DNA of 64,000 nucleotides from Teichococcus coralli (GTDB lineage: Bacteria > Pseudomonadota > Alphaproteobacteria > Acetobacterales > Acetobacteraceae), in assembly GCF_009829925.1 (NCBI RefSeq), contig NZ_SNVJ01000006.1, positions 62,001 through 126,000 of the forward strand, in the 5' to 3' direction. Positions 1-8,958 of this stretch are shown here, in pieces. The stretch's first letter is position 1, and each line of letters starts with the position of its first letter. The translations under genes and the position numbers were made by a program. The notes below the pieces were generated by a model. It saw only the letters and a list, made by a program, of their open reading frames with translations, had not been told where the DNA came from and searched no databases.

Positions 1-624
1 CCCGCCGGCGGAAAGGCCGATATCGTCGATGCCATGCCCCAGGCGCGGGACGTAGAGGCCCTCCACCGGCACCCCGGCCGCTTCCAGCGCCGCCTCGGCC
101 GCCCGGCTGCCGGCCATCGGCACCACCTCGTCCGCCTCGCCATGCACCAGCAGCACCGGCGGACGACTCCGGATCTCGGCGGCAAGCAGTTCCTCGCCGA
201 TCAGCCGGCCGGAAAAGGCCAGAATGCCGGCAAGGGCCCTCTCGCGGCGCAGGCCGGTGAAAAGCGACATCATCGCGCCCTGGCTGAAGCCCATCAGCAC
301 CACCTTGTCCTCCGGCACGCCGGCGGCGGCGCATTCGGCGGCGATGGTCTCGTCCAGCAGGGGCCGGGCGGTCCGGATGCCGGCCAGCAACGGAGCGGGG
401 CGACGGTCCTCCAGGCTGAACCACTGGCGGCCATAGGGTGCCCCCGGGCAGGGGTGCGGCGCATGCGGCGCGACAAAGAGCGCCTCCGGCACGCTCTGCG
501 CCCAATGCGGCGCGAGGTCGATCAGGTCGTTCCCGTCGGCGCCATACCCGTGCAGGAGAAAGACGATCAGCTTCGGCGCTCCCCCCGCCTTCGGCCCCCA
601 ATGCGGTCCTTCCAGTGCGGCCAT
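1..624 (-). CDS. Alpha/beta hydrolase, phospholipase/carboxylesterase family (partial, 3' end outside window)
   Basis: The reading frame starts at ATG 624 and stays open for 208 codons to the window edge, so only a short C-terminal tail is missing (family members are about 215-230 aa). The N-terminal strand ends in LLHGYGADGND, the usual oxyanion-loop motif of this family. The nucleophile elbow is GFSQG with Ser115. The late segment VHGEADEVVP supplies the acid (Asp), and RLGHGIDD near the edge supplies the catalytic His. No signal peptide is seen, so the enzyme is probably a cytoplasmic esterase or lysophospholipase of broad specificity; the substrate cannot be told from sequence. It is divergent from gluQ, with only 50 bases between the two starts. 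Confidence 0.87.
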   Translation of the reverse strand, partial: MAALEGPHWGPKAGGAPKLIVFLLHGYGADGNDLIDLAPHWAQSVPEALFVAPHAPHPCPGAPYGRQWFSLEDRRPAPLLAGIRTARPLLDETIAAECAAAGVPEDKVVLMGFSQGAMMSLFTGLRRERALAGILAFSGRLIGEELLAAEIRSRPPVLLVHGEADEVVPMAGSRAAEAALEAAGVPVEGLYVPRLGHGIDDIGLSAGG

Positions 625-674
625 GCGGCATCCCCTTGCTGCGGTGGTGCCCGATCCGCTACGCGCGATCGGCG

Positions 675-1529
675 ATGCCCGCAACCATTGTCACGCGCTT
701 CGCCCCCAGCCCGACCGGGCGCCTGCACCTGGGCCATGCGCACAGCGCCCTGCTCGGCTGGCGCGCCGCCCGCGCCGCCGGCGGCCGCTTCCTGCTGCGC
801 CTGGAGGACATCGACCCGGCCCGCTGCCGGCCCGAATACGCCGCCGGAATCGTGCAGGACCTCGCCTGGCTCGGGCTGGACTGGGACGGGCCGGTGCGCG
901 TGCAGTCGGAGCATCTGCCGGAATACCGTGCCGCCCTGAACCGGCTGGAGGGGATGGGCCTGCTCTATCCCTGCTTCTGCACCCGCGCGGACATCGCCCG
1001 CGAGGTGGCCGCGATCGGCCATGCGCCGCATGGGCCGGACGGGCTGCTCTATCCCGGCACCTGCCGCCGCCTCTCCGCCGCCGAAAGGGCGGAGCGCCTC
1101 GCCCGGGGCGAGGCCTATGCCCTGCGGCTGGACATGGGAGCCGCCCTGCGCCGGGCACCGACGCCGCTCTCCTTTCTGGAGCTGGGCGAGGGACGGATCC
1201 GCTGCGACCCGGCGCGCTTCGGCGACGTGGTGCTGGCCCGCAAGGACACGCCCGCCTCCTACCACCTCTGCGTCACGCATGACGACGCCCTCCAGGGCGT
1301 GACGCTGGTGACCCGCGCCGAGGACCTGCGACCGGCCACCGACCTGCACCGCCTTCTCCAGGCGCTGCTCCGCTGGCCCGCCCCACGCTACCGGCATCAC
1401 CGCCTGCTGCTGGGGCCGGATGGCAGGCGGCTCTCGAAGCGGGACAAGGCTCCGACCCTGGCGGCGCTGCGCGAGGCCGGCCGCAGCCCGGCCGAGGTGC
1501 GCGCCATGGCCAGGTGGCCGGACGCATGA
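675..1529 (+). CDS. gluQ: Glutamyl-Q tRNA(Asp) synthetase
   Basis: This 284-aa protein is a truncated glutamyl-tRNA synthetase paralogue that activates glutamate and attaches it to queuosine in tRNA(Asp), without an anticodon-binding domain. The class I signature is RFAPSPTGRLHLGH at residues 8-21. The KMSKS-like loop is RLSKRDKA near the C-terminus. The zinc site typical of GluQ is visible as CFC followed by YPGTC in the middle. Length fits the family (about 290 aa) rather than full GltX (about 470 aa). The start at 675 was chosen because the family motif begins directly after it; an in-frame ATG far upstream would run over the promoter of the divergent esterase. It converges on manC. Confidence 0.93.
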   Translation: MPATIVTRFAPSPTGRLHLGHAHSALLGWRAARAAGGRFLLRLEDIDPARCRPEYAAGIVQDLAWLGLDWDGPVRVQSEHLPEYRAALNRLEGMGLLYPCFCTRADIAREVAAIGHAPHGPDGLLYPGTCRRLSAAERAERLARGEAYALRLDMGAALRRAPTPLSFLELGEGRIRCDPARFGDVVLARKDTPASYHLCVTHDDALQGVTLVTRAEDLRPATDLHRLLQALLRWPAPRYRHHRLLLGPDGRRLSKRDKAPTLAALREAGRSPAEVRAMARWPDA

Positions 1530-1537
1530 CGAAAGGC

Positions 1538-1558
1538 CCGGGGAAGGCATTCCCCCGG
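1538..1558. terminator. GC-rich hairpin between convergent gluQ and manC
   Basis: CCGGGGAA and TTCCCCCGG face each other around a four-base loop just after the gluQ stop. There is no T-tract. The same kind of palindrome recurs after other genes in this window (near 7880, 10200, 39680 and 39775), so it may be a dispersed intergenic element that also ends transcripts. Confidence 0.45.
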
Positions 1559-1598
1559 CCCTCGCCGTTCCCCGCCGGGCGGGGAGGACGCCGGCCGC

Positions 1599-3032
1599 TC
1601 AGGTGCGGCCGTAGGTATCCTCGAAGCGGACGATGTCGTCCTCGCCCAGATAGGCGCCGGACTGCACCTCGATCAGCGTGAGCGGGATGATGCCCGGGTT
1701 TTCCAGCCGGTGCACCGAGCCGAGCGGCAGGTAGATCGATTCGTTCTCGCGCAGCATGATCCGCTCCGCGTCCCGCTCCACGATGGCGGTGCCGTTCACC
1801 ACCACCCAGTGCTCCGCGCGGTGGAAATGCTTCTGCAGCGAAAGCTTCTCGCCCGGCTTCACCGAGATCTTCTTCACCTGGAAGCGGTCGCCCTGGATCA
1901 GCCCCTCGTAATGGCCCCAGGGGCGGTACATCCGGCGGTGCTCGGTCGCCTCCTTGCGGCCCCTGGCCTTGAGCTGCTCCAGCAGCTTCTTCACGTCCTG
2001 GGCGCAACTCCGGTGCATCGCCAGCACCGCGTCGTCCGTCACCACCACCACGGCGTCGTCCAGCCCGACCACGCCCGTCAGCACGCCCTCGCTCCGGACA
2101 TAGCAGTTGTTCGCCCGGTAAAGCTCGACCGGGCCATGCGTCGCATTGCCGGCGGCATCCTTGGCCGCCACCTCCCAGAGCGCCGCCCAGGAGCCGACAT
2201 CCGACCATCCGAGATCGGCCGGCACCACGGCGGCATGGCTGGTCTTTTCCATCACCGCGTAGTCGATGGAGATGTCCGGCGCCCGTTCGAAGGTGGGCGG
2301 GTCCAGCCGCACGAAGTCGAGGTCGCGCGTGGCGCCTTCAACCGCCGCCCGCACGGTGGCGAGCAGGCCTGGGGCCAGGCGCTCCAGCTCGGCCAGCAGC
2401 GTTGCCGCCGTCGCCACGAACATGCCGGAATTCCAGAGATGGCGGCCACCCTCCAGGTAGGCCCGCGCGGTCGCCAGGTCCGGCTTCTCGACGAAGCTGG
2501 CGATGGAGGAAACGCCCTCCACCCCCTCCAGCGGGGCTCCCGCCTCGATGTAGCCGTAGCCGGTCTCGGGGGCGGCCGGCTTCATGCCGAAGGTGACGAT
2601 TCGGCCGGCGCGCGCCGCGGTTGCCGCCTTCTCCAGCGCCGCATGCAGGGCGGCGACGTCGGCGATGGCGTGGTCGGCGGCCAGCAGCCACAGCACCGCC
2701 TCGGGGTCCGCCTCATGCGCCAGCAGGGCGGCGGCGGCAATGGCCGGGGCGCTGTTGCGCGCCACCGGCTCCAGCACGATGGTCGGCTCGCTGACCCCAG
2801 CGGCACGCAGCTGCTCCGCCACCAGGAAGCGGTGCGCCTGGTTGCACACCACGAGGGGGCTGGTGAAGCCCGTGCCGCCGGCCCGGCTCACGGTGTCCTG
2901 CAGCATCGTGCGCTCGGAAAGCAGGGGCCAGAACTGCTTTGGGAAGCCCTCGCGCGACAGAGGCCAGAGCCGGCTGCCGGTCCCCCCGCACAGAACCACC
3001 GGGACGATACGACGCTGCTCGGTTGCGCTCAT
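1599..3032 (-). CDS. manC: Mannose-1-phosphate guanylyltransferase / mannose-6-phosphate isomerase
   Basis: A bifunctional type II enzyme of 477 aa that makes GDP-mannose for exopolysaccharide or LPS. The N-terminal nucleotidyltransferase domain has the pyrophosphorylase signature VVLCGGTGSRLWPLSR followed by FPKQF. The C-terminal cupin isomerase domain shows RPWGHYEGL, VKPGEKLSLQKHFHRAEHW and the closing metal-site region typical of AlgA/ManC. The start at 3032 has GGAG about 8 bases upstream; a start 17 codons further upstream has no support. It lies downstream of tctBA on the same strand but is separated by a strong terminator, so it is probably its own unit. No other polysaccharide genes lie beside it. 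Confidence 0.93.
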   Translation of the reverse strand: MSATEQRRIVPVVLCGGTGSRLWPLSREGFPKQFWPLLSERTMLQDTVSRAGGTGFTSPLVVCNQAHRFLVAEQLRAAGVSEPTIVLEPVARNSAPAIAAAALLAHEADPEAVLWLLAADHAIADVAALHAALEKAATAARAGRIVTFGMKPAAPETGYGYIEAGAPLEGVEGVSSIASFVEKPDLATARAYLEGGRHLWNSGMFVATAATLLAELERLAPGLLATVRAAVEGATRDLDFVRLDPPTFERAPDISIDYAVMEKTSHAAVVPADLGWSDVGSWAALWEVAAKDAAGNATHGPVELYRANNCYVRSEGVLTGVVGLDDAVVVVTDDAVLAMHRSCAQDVKKLLEQLKARGRKEATEHRRMYRPWGHYEGLIQGDRFQVKKISVKPGEKLSLQKHFHRAEHWVVVNGTAIVERDAERIMLRENESIYLPLGSVHRLENPGIIPLTLIEVQSGAYLGEDDIVRFEDTYGRT

Positions 3033-3080
3033 CAGGCCTGTCTCCACGCTCGGAGACTGGAAGATACGGAGTACAACCCA

Positions 3081-3118
3081 CAAAAGAAAGCCGCCCTGGA
3101 CGACTTGCCCAGGGCGGC
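3081..3118 (-). terminator. Rho-independent terminator after tctA
   Basis: GCCGCCCTGG (3090-3099) pairs perfectly with CCAGGGCGGC (3109-3118). Reading on the minus strand the stem is followed by TTTCTTTTG. It lies 27 bases after the tctA stop and 49 bases before the manC start, so it separates the two. Confidence 0.85.
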
Positions 3119-3144
3119 AGAAGCAACGGCTCAGGCGAGGCCGG

Positions 3145-4647
3145 TCAGCCCGCCATCGCCTCCTCCTTCCGCTTGCGCAGGCCGGGCAGCAGCATCAGGC
3201 CCAGCGCCAGCGCCGCGATGGCCAGCAGCACGGCGGAGATCGGGCGCTCGATGAACACGGTCACGTCGCCGCGGGAGAGCAGCATGGCGCGGCGCAGGTG
3301 CTCCTCCATCATCGGGCCGAGCACGAATCCGACCAGCAGCGGCGCCGGCTCCATCTTCAGCTTCGCGAAGGCGTATCCCAGCACCGCGAAGAACACCGTC
3401 TGGTAGACGTCGAAGACGTTGTTGTTGATGGAGTACACGCCGATCGCGCAGAAGGTCAGGATCGCCGGGTACATGTACTTGTAGGGCACCTGCAGCAGCT
3501 TCACCCACATGCCGATCATCGGCAGGTTGATGACGAGCAGCATGACATTGCCGATCCACATCGAGCAGATCAGGCCCCAGAACAGGTCCGGCTGGCTCTC
3601 CACCATGCGCGGGCCGGGCTGGATGCCCTGGATGATCAGCGCGCCGACCATCAGCGCCATCACGGCGTTGGAGGGGATGCCGAGCGTCAGCAGCGGGATG
3701 AAGCTGGTCTGCGCCGCGGCGTTGTTCGCCGCCTCGGGACCGGCCACGCCCTCGATCGCGCCACTGCCGAACTCGTTGCGGCCGCGCGACATCTTCCGCT
3801 CCATCATGTAGGAGCCGAAGGAGGCCAGCGAGGCGCCGCCGCCGGGCAGGATGCCAAGCGCCGAGCCGATGATGGTGCCGCGGATCACCGAGGGGGTCGC
3901 CCGCTTCCACTCCTCCTTGGTGAGGAACATGCTGCCCACCTTGGCGGAGAGCACGCTGCGGACCTCGGGGCGCTCCAGGTTCAGGATGATCTCGCCGATG
4001 CCGAACACGCCCATGGCGATGGCGGCGAAGTTCAGCCCGTCCGACAGCTCGGGGATGCCGAAGGTGAAGCGCTGCTGGCCGGTCTGCACGTCGGTGCCGA
4101 CCAGGCCGAGCGCGACGCCGAGCACCACCATGGCCACCGACTTGATCACCGAGCCCTGCGCCAGCACCGCCGAGATGATCAGACCGAGCAGCATCAGCGA
4201 GAAGTAGTCCGCCGGGCCGAAGGAGAGGGCGATGTCGGTCAGCGCCGGGCCGGAGGCGGCGACCAGGATGGTGGCCACCGAGCCGGCGAAGAAGGAACCG
4301 AGCGCCGCGATGGTGAGCGCCGCGCCGGCGCGCCCGTTGCGGGCCATCTTGTAGCCTTCCAGCGTGGTCACCACCGAGGAGACCTCGCCCGGCAGGTTCA
4401 GCAGGATGGCCGTGGTGGAGCCGCCGTACTGCGCGCCGTAGTAGATGCCGGCCAGCATGATGATGGCGGTGGTGGCCGGCTGGCCGAAGGTGATCGGCAG
4501 CAGCAGGGAGATGGTCGCCACCGGGCCGATGCCCGGCAGCACGCCGATCGCCGTGCCGATGAAGGCGCCGAGCAACGCGAAGAGCAGGTTGTTGAGGCTG
4601 AGGGCGACGCCGAAGCCGTGCGCCAGGTTGTCGAGAAGGAGTTCCAT
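3145..4647 (-). CDS. tctA: Tripartite tricarboxylate transporter, large permease TctA
   Basis: A 500-aa polytopic membrane protein of the TctA family, the 12-TM channel component of secondary transporters that take up citrate-like carboxylates with a periplasmic TctC partner. The family hallmark is GAFIGTAIGVLPGIGP near residue 30 and a second conserved loop GSALGILPGGGASLASF. Hydrophobic helices run throughout. It follows tctB with a 13-base gap and ends in a good terminator. No tctC gene is next to it, so its binding protein must be encoded elsewhere; several Bug proteins exist in such genomes, including one orphan at 61690-62670. Confidence 0.94.
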   Translation of the reverse strand: MELLLDNLAHGFGVALSLNNLLFALLGAFIGTAIGVLPGIGPVATISLLLPITFGQPATTAIIMLAGIYYGAQYGGSTTAILLNLPGEVSSVVTTLEGYKMARNGRAGAALTIAALGSFFAGSVATILVAASGPALTDIALSFGPADYFSLMLLGLIISAVLAQGSVIKSVAMVVLGVALGLVGTDVQTGQQRFTFGIPELSDGLNFAAIAMGVFGIGEIILNLERPEVRSVLSAKVGSMFLTKEEWKRATPSVIRGTIIGSALGILPGGGASLASFGSYMMERKMSRGRNEFGSGAIEGVAGPEAANNAAAQTSFIPLLTLGIPSNAVMALMVGALIIQGIQPGPRMVESQPDLFWGLICSMWIGNVMLLVINLPMIGMWVKLLQVPYKYMYPAILTFCAIGVYSINNNVFDVYQTVFFAVLGYAFAKLKMEPAPLLVGFVLGPMMEEHLRRAMLLSRGDVTVFIERPISAVLLAIAALALGLMLLPGLRKRKEEAMAG

Positions 4648-4660
4648 GTGCCGGGGGCCC

Positions 4661-5257
4661 TCAGAAGGTCGGCCAGATGTTCACGCGGATGTCCAACTCG
4701 TAGATGAACACCCACCAGCACAGCGCGATCAGGAAGACCACGCTGCCAATCACCCCCAACGGCCGGTGGTCGGGATCGGCCAGGGAGGAGATCACGACCA
4801 TCGCGGCGATCGCCAGGAACAGCCCGCCCTGGTCGAGCAGCACGCCGAACACCGTCATGCCGGCCAGGACCAGCGCCAGCTTGCGCCAGCCCGGGCTGAT
4901 CGCCATGACGAAGAGCCCGATCATCAGCGCGATGCCGAGCGCGTACCAGTTGTTCCCCAGGGCCGGAACCGCCGCGACGAGCAGCGGGTAAGCAACCAGG
5001 GCGACGGCGATACCAAGGAACAGGCCGACAAGGTCAAGCTTGGTCCAGCGCTCCAGCGGGTCCGGCCCGCTGACAAACGAAATGCCAAGGACCACCAGGC
5101 CGAGAAAGAACTCCAGCCCGAAGGTCAGCATCGGCATGTAGCCCGGCCCCATCCGGCGCGCCGAACCCAGCGTGTGGTCGGTGTTCAGCCACAGGCCGAG
5201 CCCGGCCAGCACCAGCAACAAGAGCGCCGAGGCAAAATCTTTCGCGTTGATCCTCAT
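4661..5257 (-). CDS. tctB: Tripartite tricarboxylate transporter, small permease TctB
   Basis: A 198-aa integral membrane protein with about five hydrophobic helices and an LGPGYMP-type segment (RRMGPGYMPML) typical of TctB. It forms the small membrane subunit beside TctA. The start at 5257 (MRINAKDF) has AAAGGATC a few bases upstream. The longer in-frame extension to 5377 is polar and not TctB-like, so I rejected it. It is first in a two-gene operon with tctA and is divergent from the M20 amidase at 5670. Confidence 0.9.
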   Translation of the reverse strand: MRINAKDFASALLLLVLAGLGLWLNTDHTLGSARRMGPGYMPMLTFGLEFFLGLVVLGISFVSGPDPLERWTKLDLVGLFLGIAVALVAYPLLVAAVPALGNNWYALGIALMIGLFVMAISPGWRKLALVLAGMTVFGVLLDQGGLFLAIAAMVVISSLADPDHRPLGVIGSVVFLIALCWWVFIYELDIRVNIWPTF

Positions 5258-5669
5258 GCCGATCCTTTCTTGAACCCCGCGTGCGGCAGACACGCGCCTA
5301 GCGCAGCCGAAACCCACCAAGGCGGCGACGCGCCGTCCCTGGCTGGACCATCGACCTGTGACCGGAATGGCCCCCACTGGCTGCCGCCGGGGGCCGTCGA
5401 ATCAGTAAGGGAGAGGCTTGCCCGCCGATGATGCGGGCGCGGAGTGCTGCGGCGGGATCGCCAGGATTCCCGCAAGCTCCATCACCGCGCCGTGGTCACG
5501 GCCCACAACTTCCACCTCCCCCTGATACCCAATGCGAGGCAACCTATGGCAGGGCGCCGCACCGGGGCAAGGTGGCAGCAATTGATTAAGAAAAGTTCAT
5601 CTTTATTGTGCAACGCAACATCGTTGTCGCCGAGCATAGCTTTAGCGCAAAAAGAGGATTTCAGCACCG
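5258..5669. promoter_or_regulatory. Divergent intergenic region between tctBA and the M20 amidase gene, with an AT-rich patch
   Basis: No gene is supported in these 412 bases; a short plus-strand frame at 5444-5680 has no recognisable protein features. The last 90 bases (about 5579-5665) are far richer in A+T than the rest of the window. They contain an inverted repeat CAACG (5611-5615) / CGTTG (5622-5626), a plausible operator position. AGAGGAT just before 5670 is the likely RBS of the amidase. I cannot fix -35 and -10 boxes with confidence. Confidence 0.4.
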
Positions 5670-6869
5670 ATGAGACGTGAACTATCGATCAACAACCTTT
5701 CCACCCATCTGCATGCGGCCGCCTCGCAACTTGCGCCCCACTTGACAGCGATCCGCCGGGACCTACACGCGAATCCGGAGCTCGCCTTCGAGGAACACCG
5801 CACCGCCGGCATCGTGGCCGACGAGCTGGTCCGGCTCGGCATCCCGCATCGCACCGGCATTGGCCGCACCGGCGTGCTCGGCATCATCGAGGGCGGCCTG
5901 CCCGGCCCAACCCTGGCCTTGCGCGCCGACATGGATGCCCTGCCGATCCACGAGGAAACCGGGCTGCCCTTCGCCAGCACCGCGGCGGGAAAGATGCATG
6001 CCTGCGGGCATGACATCCACACGGTGACGCTGCTCGGCGCGGCCGCGATCCTGAAGGAAATGGCGCCGCAGATCGCCGGCCGGATCGTGCTGGTCTTCCA
6101 GCCGGCCGAGGAAACGCTGCAGGGCGCGGCCGCCATGATCGCGGACGGCGCGGCCGAGGGCCTGGACATGGCGCTTGGCTTCCACAACCACCCGGACATG
6201 CCGGTTGGGCGCTTCAGCTTCGTTCGCGGTCCCTGCCTCGCCGCCTCGGACCTGTTCGACCTGGAGATCCAGGGCCGCTCCGGCCATGCCGCGCATCCCT
6301 ATGCCGCGGTGGACCCGATCGTGGCGGCGGCGCATTTCGTCACCCAGGCGCAAACCGTGGTCAGCCGCGAGGTGAAGCCGCTGCATCCCGCCGTGGTCAC
6401 CATCGGCCAGTCGGCCGGCGGCACCACCTACAACATCATCCCCGAGCGCGTGCATCTGAAGGGCACCGTGCGCACCCTCCATCCCGAGGCGCGCGATACC
6501 GCCGAGGCGGCGCTGCGCCGCCTGGTGCAGGGCATCGAAACGGGGATGCGCGTTGCCGCCCGGCTGGAATACCGCCGCATGGTGCCCCCGCTGGTGAACG
6601 ACGAGCGCGTGGTGAACCCGGCCGTCGCCGCTCTCGCCGCGCAGTTCGGCGCCGAGGTGGTGCAGGAGGGCGAGCCGTCCATGGGCTCCGAGGACTTCTC
6701 CGCCTTCGCCGAACGGGTGCCTGCCTTCCAGCTCGGCATCGGCTCCGGCGCGCCCGGGCGGCAGGACCGGCTGCACAACGCGCAGTACCAGCCGGACGAG
6801 GGCTGTATCCCCAGGGGCGTCGAGGCCATCGCCCGCATCGCGCTCGACCTGCTGTCGCCGCACGCCTGA
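5670..6869 (+). CDS. M20 family amidohydrolase (hippurate hydrolase/HipO-like)
   Basis: A 399-aa metallopeptidase that hydrolyses an N-acyl amide bond, probably on an N-acyl amino acid. Metal-site motifs are all present: RADMDALPI (85-93), MHACGHDIHT (109-118), QPAEE (144-148) and the C-terminal MGSEDFS. Length is normal for M20D enzymes. No signal peptide is apparent. It is followed after 26 bases by a PanE-like reductase, probably in one operon. It is divergent from the tctBA transporter pair, which suggests uptake and then hydrolysis of an imported carboxylated amide; that link is inference. True substrate unknown. Confidence 0.9.
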   Translation: MRRELSINNLSTHLHAAASQLAPHLTAIRRDLHANPELAFEEHRTAGIVADELVRLGIPHRTGIGRTGVLGIIEGGLPGPTLALRADMDALPIHEETGLPFASTAAGKMHACGHDIHTVTLLGAAAILKEMAPQIAGRIVLVFQPAEETLQGAAAMIADGAAEGLDMALGFHNHPDMPVGRFSFVRGPCLAASDLFDLEIQGRSGHAAHPYAAVDPIVAAAHFVTQAQTVVSREVKPLHPAVVTIGQSAGGTTYNIIPERVHLKGTVRTLHPEARDTAEAALRRLVQGIETGMRVAARLEYRRMVPPLVNDERVVNPAVAALAAQFGAEVVQEGEPSMGSEDFSAFAERVPAFQLGIGSGAPGRQDRLHNAQYQPDEGCIPRGVEAIARIALDLLSPHA

Positions 6870-6895
6870 GCGTGCCCGGAAAAGGAATTCCCGCA

Positions 6896-7873
6896 ATGAA
6901 GATCTGTGTCTTTGGCGCCGGCGCCATCGGCGGGCATGTGGCGGCACGGCTGGCGCTGGGGGGCGCGGAGACGAGCGTGGTCGCCCGCGGGGCGCAGCTC
7001 GCCGCCATTCAGCGGAAGGGCCTGACCATCACCGCTCCTGACGGCACCCACACCGTGCAGGTGACGGCCGGCGATGCCGCGACGGTCGGCCCGCAGGACG
7101 CGGTGATCGTCACCGTGAAGGCCCCTTCCCTGCCGCAGGTGGCCGAGGCCATCGCACCGCTGCTGAAGCCCGACACCACGGTGGCCTTCGTGATGAACGG
7201 CATCCCCTGGTGGTATTTCGACCGGCATGGCGGCGAGTTCGACGGCCGGCGCCTGCCGGCGGTGGACCCGGGCGACGCGGTGCGCTCCGCCATCGGCATC
7301 GGGCGCACCCTTGGCGGCGTGGTCTATTCGGCCTGCACCGTCACCGAGCCCGGCCATGTGCATGTCGAGCACGCCAACAACCGTGTCATCCTGGGCGAGA
7401 TGGATGGCAGCGACAGCCCCCGCGCCGAGGCCATCGCCGCCTACCTGACCAAGGGCGGCATCTCCGGCGAGGTAACGCGGCAGATCCGCCGCGAGGTCTG
7501 GATGAAGCTGATGGGCAACCTTTCGCAGGGTCCCTTCACCATCCTTTCCCGCCAGGGCATGGCCGGTACCCTGGCCGACCCGGCGGTGCGCGCCACCGTG
7601 CGCCGGGCCATGCAGGAAAGCATGGCCATCGCCGCCGCGCTGGGCCAGGGCTTCGAGTTCGACCTGGACAAGCGACTGGCCGGCTCCGCCAGGCTGGCGC
7701 ACAAGCCCTCCATCCTGCAGGACCTGGAACTCGGCCGTCCGATGGAGGTGGACGCCCTGTTCCGCGTGCCGCTGGAATTGGCGCGCCTCGCCAGCGTCGA
7801 GACGCCGACGCTCGACCTTTTCGTGGCGCTGGCGACGCAGGCCGCGGCGGCGGCGGGACTTTACCGGGGGTGA
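6896..7873 (+). CDS. Ketopantoate reductase family protein (2-dehydropantoate 2-reductase-like)
   Basis: A 325-aa NADPH-dependent oxidoreductase of the PanE/ApbA family. The nucleotide-binding motif FGAGAIGG lies at residues 6-13, and the C-terminal catalytic domain begins with REVWMKLMGN, which carries the conserved catalytic Lys. The start at 6896 has GGAAAAGGAA upstream; an ATG eight codons earlier lies over that RBS. PanE makes pantoate for pantothenate. However, this gene sits in an amidase operon and family paralogues often act on other 2-oxo acids, so a catabolic role is just as possible. Confidence 0.88.
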   Translation: MKICVFGAGAIGGHVAARLALGGAETSVVARGAQLAAIQRKGLTITAPDGTHTVQVTAGDAATVGPQDAVIVTVKAPSLPQVAEAIAPLLKPDTTVAFVMNGIPWWYFDRHGGEFDGRRLPAVDPGDAVRSAIGIGRTLGGVVYSACTVTEPGHVHVEHANNRVILGEMDGSDSPRAEAIAAYLTKGGISGEVTRQIRREVWMKLMGNLSQGPFTILSRQGMAGTLADPAVRATVRRAMQESMAIAAALGQGFEFDLDKRLAGSARLAHKPSILQDLELGRPMEVDALFRVPLELARLASVETPTLDLFVALATQAAAAAGLYRG

Positions 7874-7878
7874 CGAGT

Positions 7879-7971
7879 TCGGGAGAAGGAGTTCCCCCGA
7901 GCTCCCTCCTTCGCCTGGCCTGTCCCGGCGGGCGCATGCCGCCGGCGCGGGAATCCCGCAGAAGGAGGGAG
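7879..7971. terminator. Hairpins between convergent panE-like gene and the RNase H-like gene
   Basis: TCGGGAGAA (7879-7887) faces TTCCCCCGA (7892-7900) with one mismatch. Directly after it CTCCCTCCTTC (7902-7912) pairs perfectly with GAAGGAGGGAG (7961-7971), enclosing a further GC-rich fold. There is no T-tract. The position between convergent stops suits a bidirectional terminator. Confidence 0.45.
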
Positions 7972-7982
7972 GCCGGGGGCGT

Positions 7983-8945
7983 TCATTCCCCCCGGCTTGT
8001 TTCCGGCGCCCGGGGCAGCGCCGTCTGGCCGAGCACCCAGCCCTCCCAGCGCCGCACTCCGTCATCCTCCGGCACGAAGTCGGGCCGGGCTCCATCCAGC
8101 ACGCCGATGACGCAGAGCAGCCCCAGCAGGCTGTCGAAACGGTCCTCTCCCGCCGCGTCGGTGCCGAAACCCTCCTCCAGCGCCAGCCTGAGGCCGCGGC
8201 TCGGCCGCACCTCCAGGCGGTCCAGGGCCAGCCGCAGGGAGGGCGCCGCCGCCCGGCGCGCCTCCGGCGCCCGCTTGCTGCCGCCCAGCACCACGCCCAG
8301 GTGCCGCAGCGCCTCGGCCGGATAGGTTTCCGCCAGCACCGCCACGCCAGGGGCCAGCAGTTCATGCAGGCCGCCCTGGAAAGGCCAGAGCCGCAGCGGC
8401 GCGCCTGCCGCCAGGGCGGGGGCCAGCCAGTCACGCCAGGCCGCGATGGCCGCCTTGCCGGACTGGTTCGCGCCCAGGGTCCAGAAAACCGGCGCACCGG
8501 CGGGGCGCTCGGCGGTGGCCTGGTCGCACCACCGGCTGAGCGCCGCCGCCCCTCCGAGGCCGAGCGCCGCCGCATGGGCCGCGCGCGTCATGCCCCGCAG
8601 GCCGCGCGCCGGGTAAAAGGGCCGCGCGGCCGAGACGGTCTCCAGGGTCGGGCTGACCAGGAAGAACTCCGGCGTCGCGGTCAGGCCGCGCAGGAAATGC
8701 CAGAAATCCGGCTCCGCCCGGCCGGCGGCGAAGCCGCGCGGCAGGCCAAGCGGAAGGTCGAGGCCGAAGGCCAGGGGCACGCCCTCCGCCAGCAGTTCCG
8801 CGACCAAGGCGGCCGGATCGCCCACCAGGCGGGGTGCCTCGGCGCGCCAGCGGCCGCCCCGCCGCCGGGCGAGGCTGACCCAGCGCTTGCGCGGATTGAG
8901 ACTCCAGTCGGCATGGGCCGCAATCATTGGTGTAGGATCAGCCAT
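7983..8945 (-). CDS. Conserved hypothetical protein, possible RNase H-fold (DUF429-like)
   Basis: About 320 aa. The N-terminus (HADWSLNPRKRWV) followed by strands and GLDLPLGLPRGF resembles the start of DUF429-type proteins, which are predicted RNase H-fold nucleases. The middle carries LGANQSGKAAI and LAETYPAEALRHLG, again as in that family. The assignment is by eye and tentative. The start is uncertain: ATG at 8960, 8945 or 8927 are all in frame and none has a strong RBS. Its 5' end is very close to or overlaps that of the divergent cytochrome b561 gene (start 8959). Confidence 0.6.
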   Translation of the reverse strand: MADPTPMIAAHADWSLNPRKRWVSLARRRGGRWRAEAPRLVGDPAALVAELLAEGVPLAFGLDLPLGLPRGFAAGRAEPDFWHFLRGLTATPEFFLVSPTLETVSAARPFYPARGLRGMTRAAHAAALGLGGAAALSRWCDQATAERPAGAPVFWTLGANQSGKAAIAAWRDWLAPALAAGAPLRLWPFQGGLHELLAPGVAVLAETYPAEALRHLGVVLGGSKRAPEARRAAAPSLRLALDRLEVRPSRGLRLALEEGFGTDAAGEDRFDSLLGLLCVIGVLDGARPDFVPEDDGVRRWEGWVLGQTALPRAPETSRGE

Positions 8946-8958
8946 GAGAGAGGTCGCC

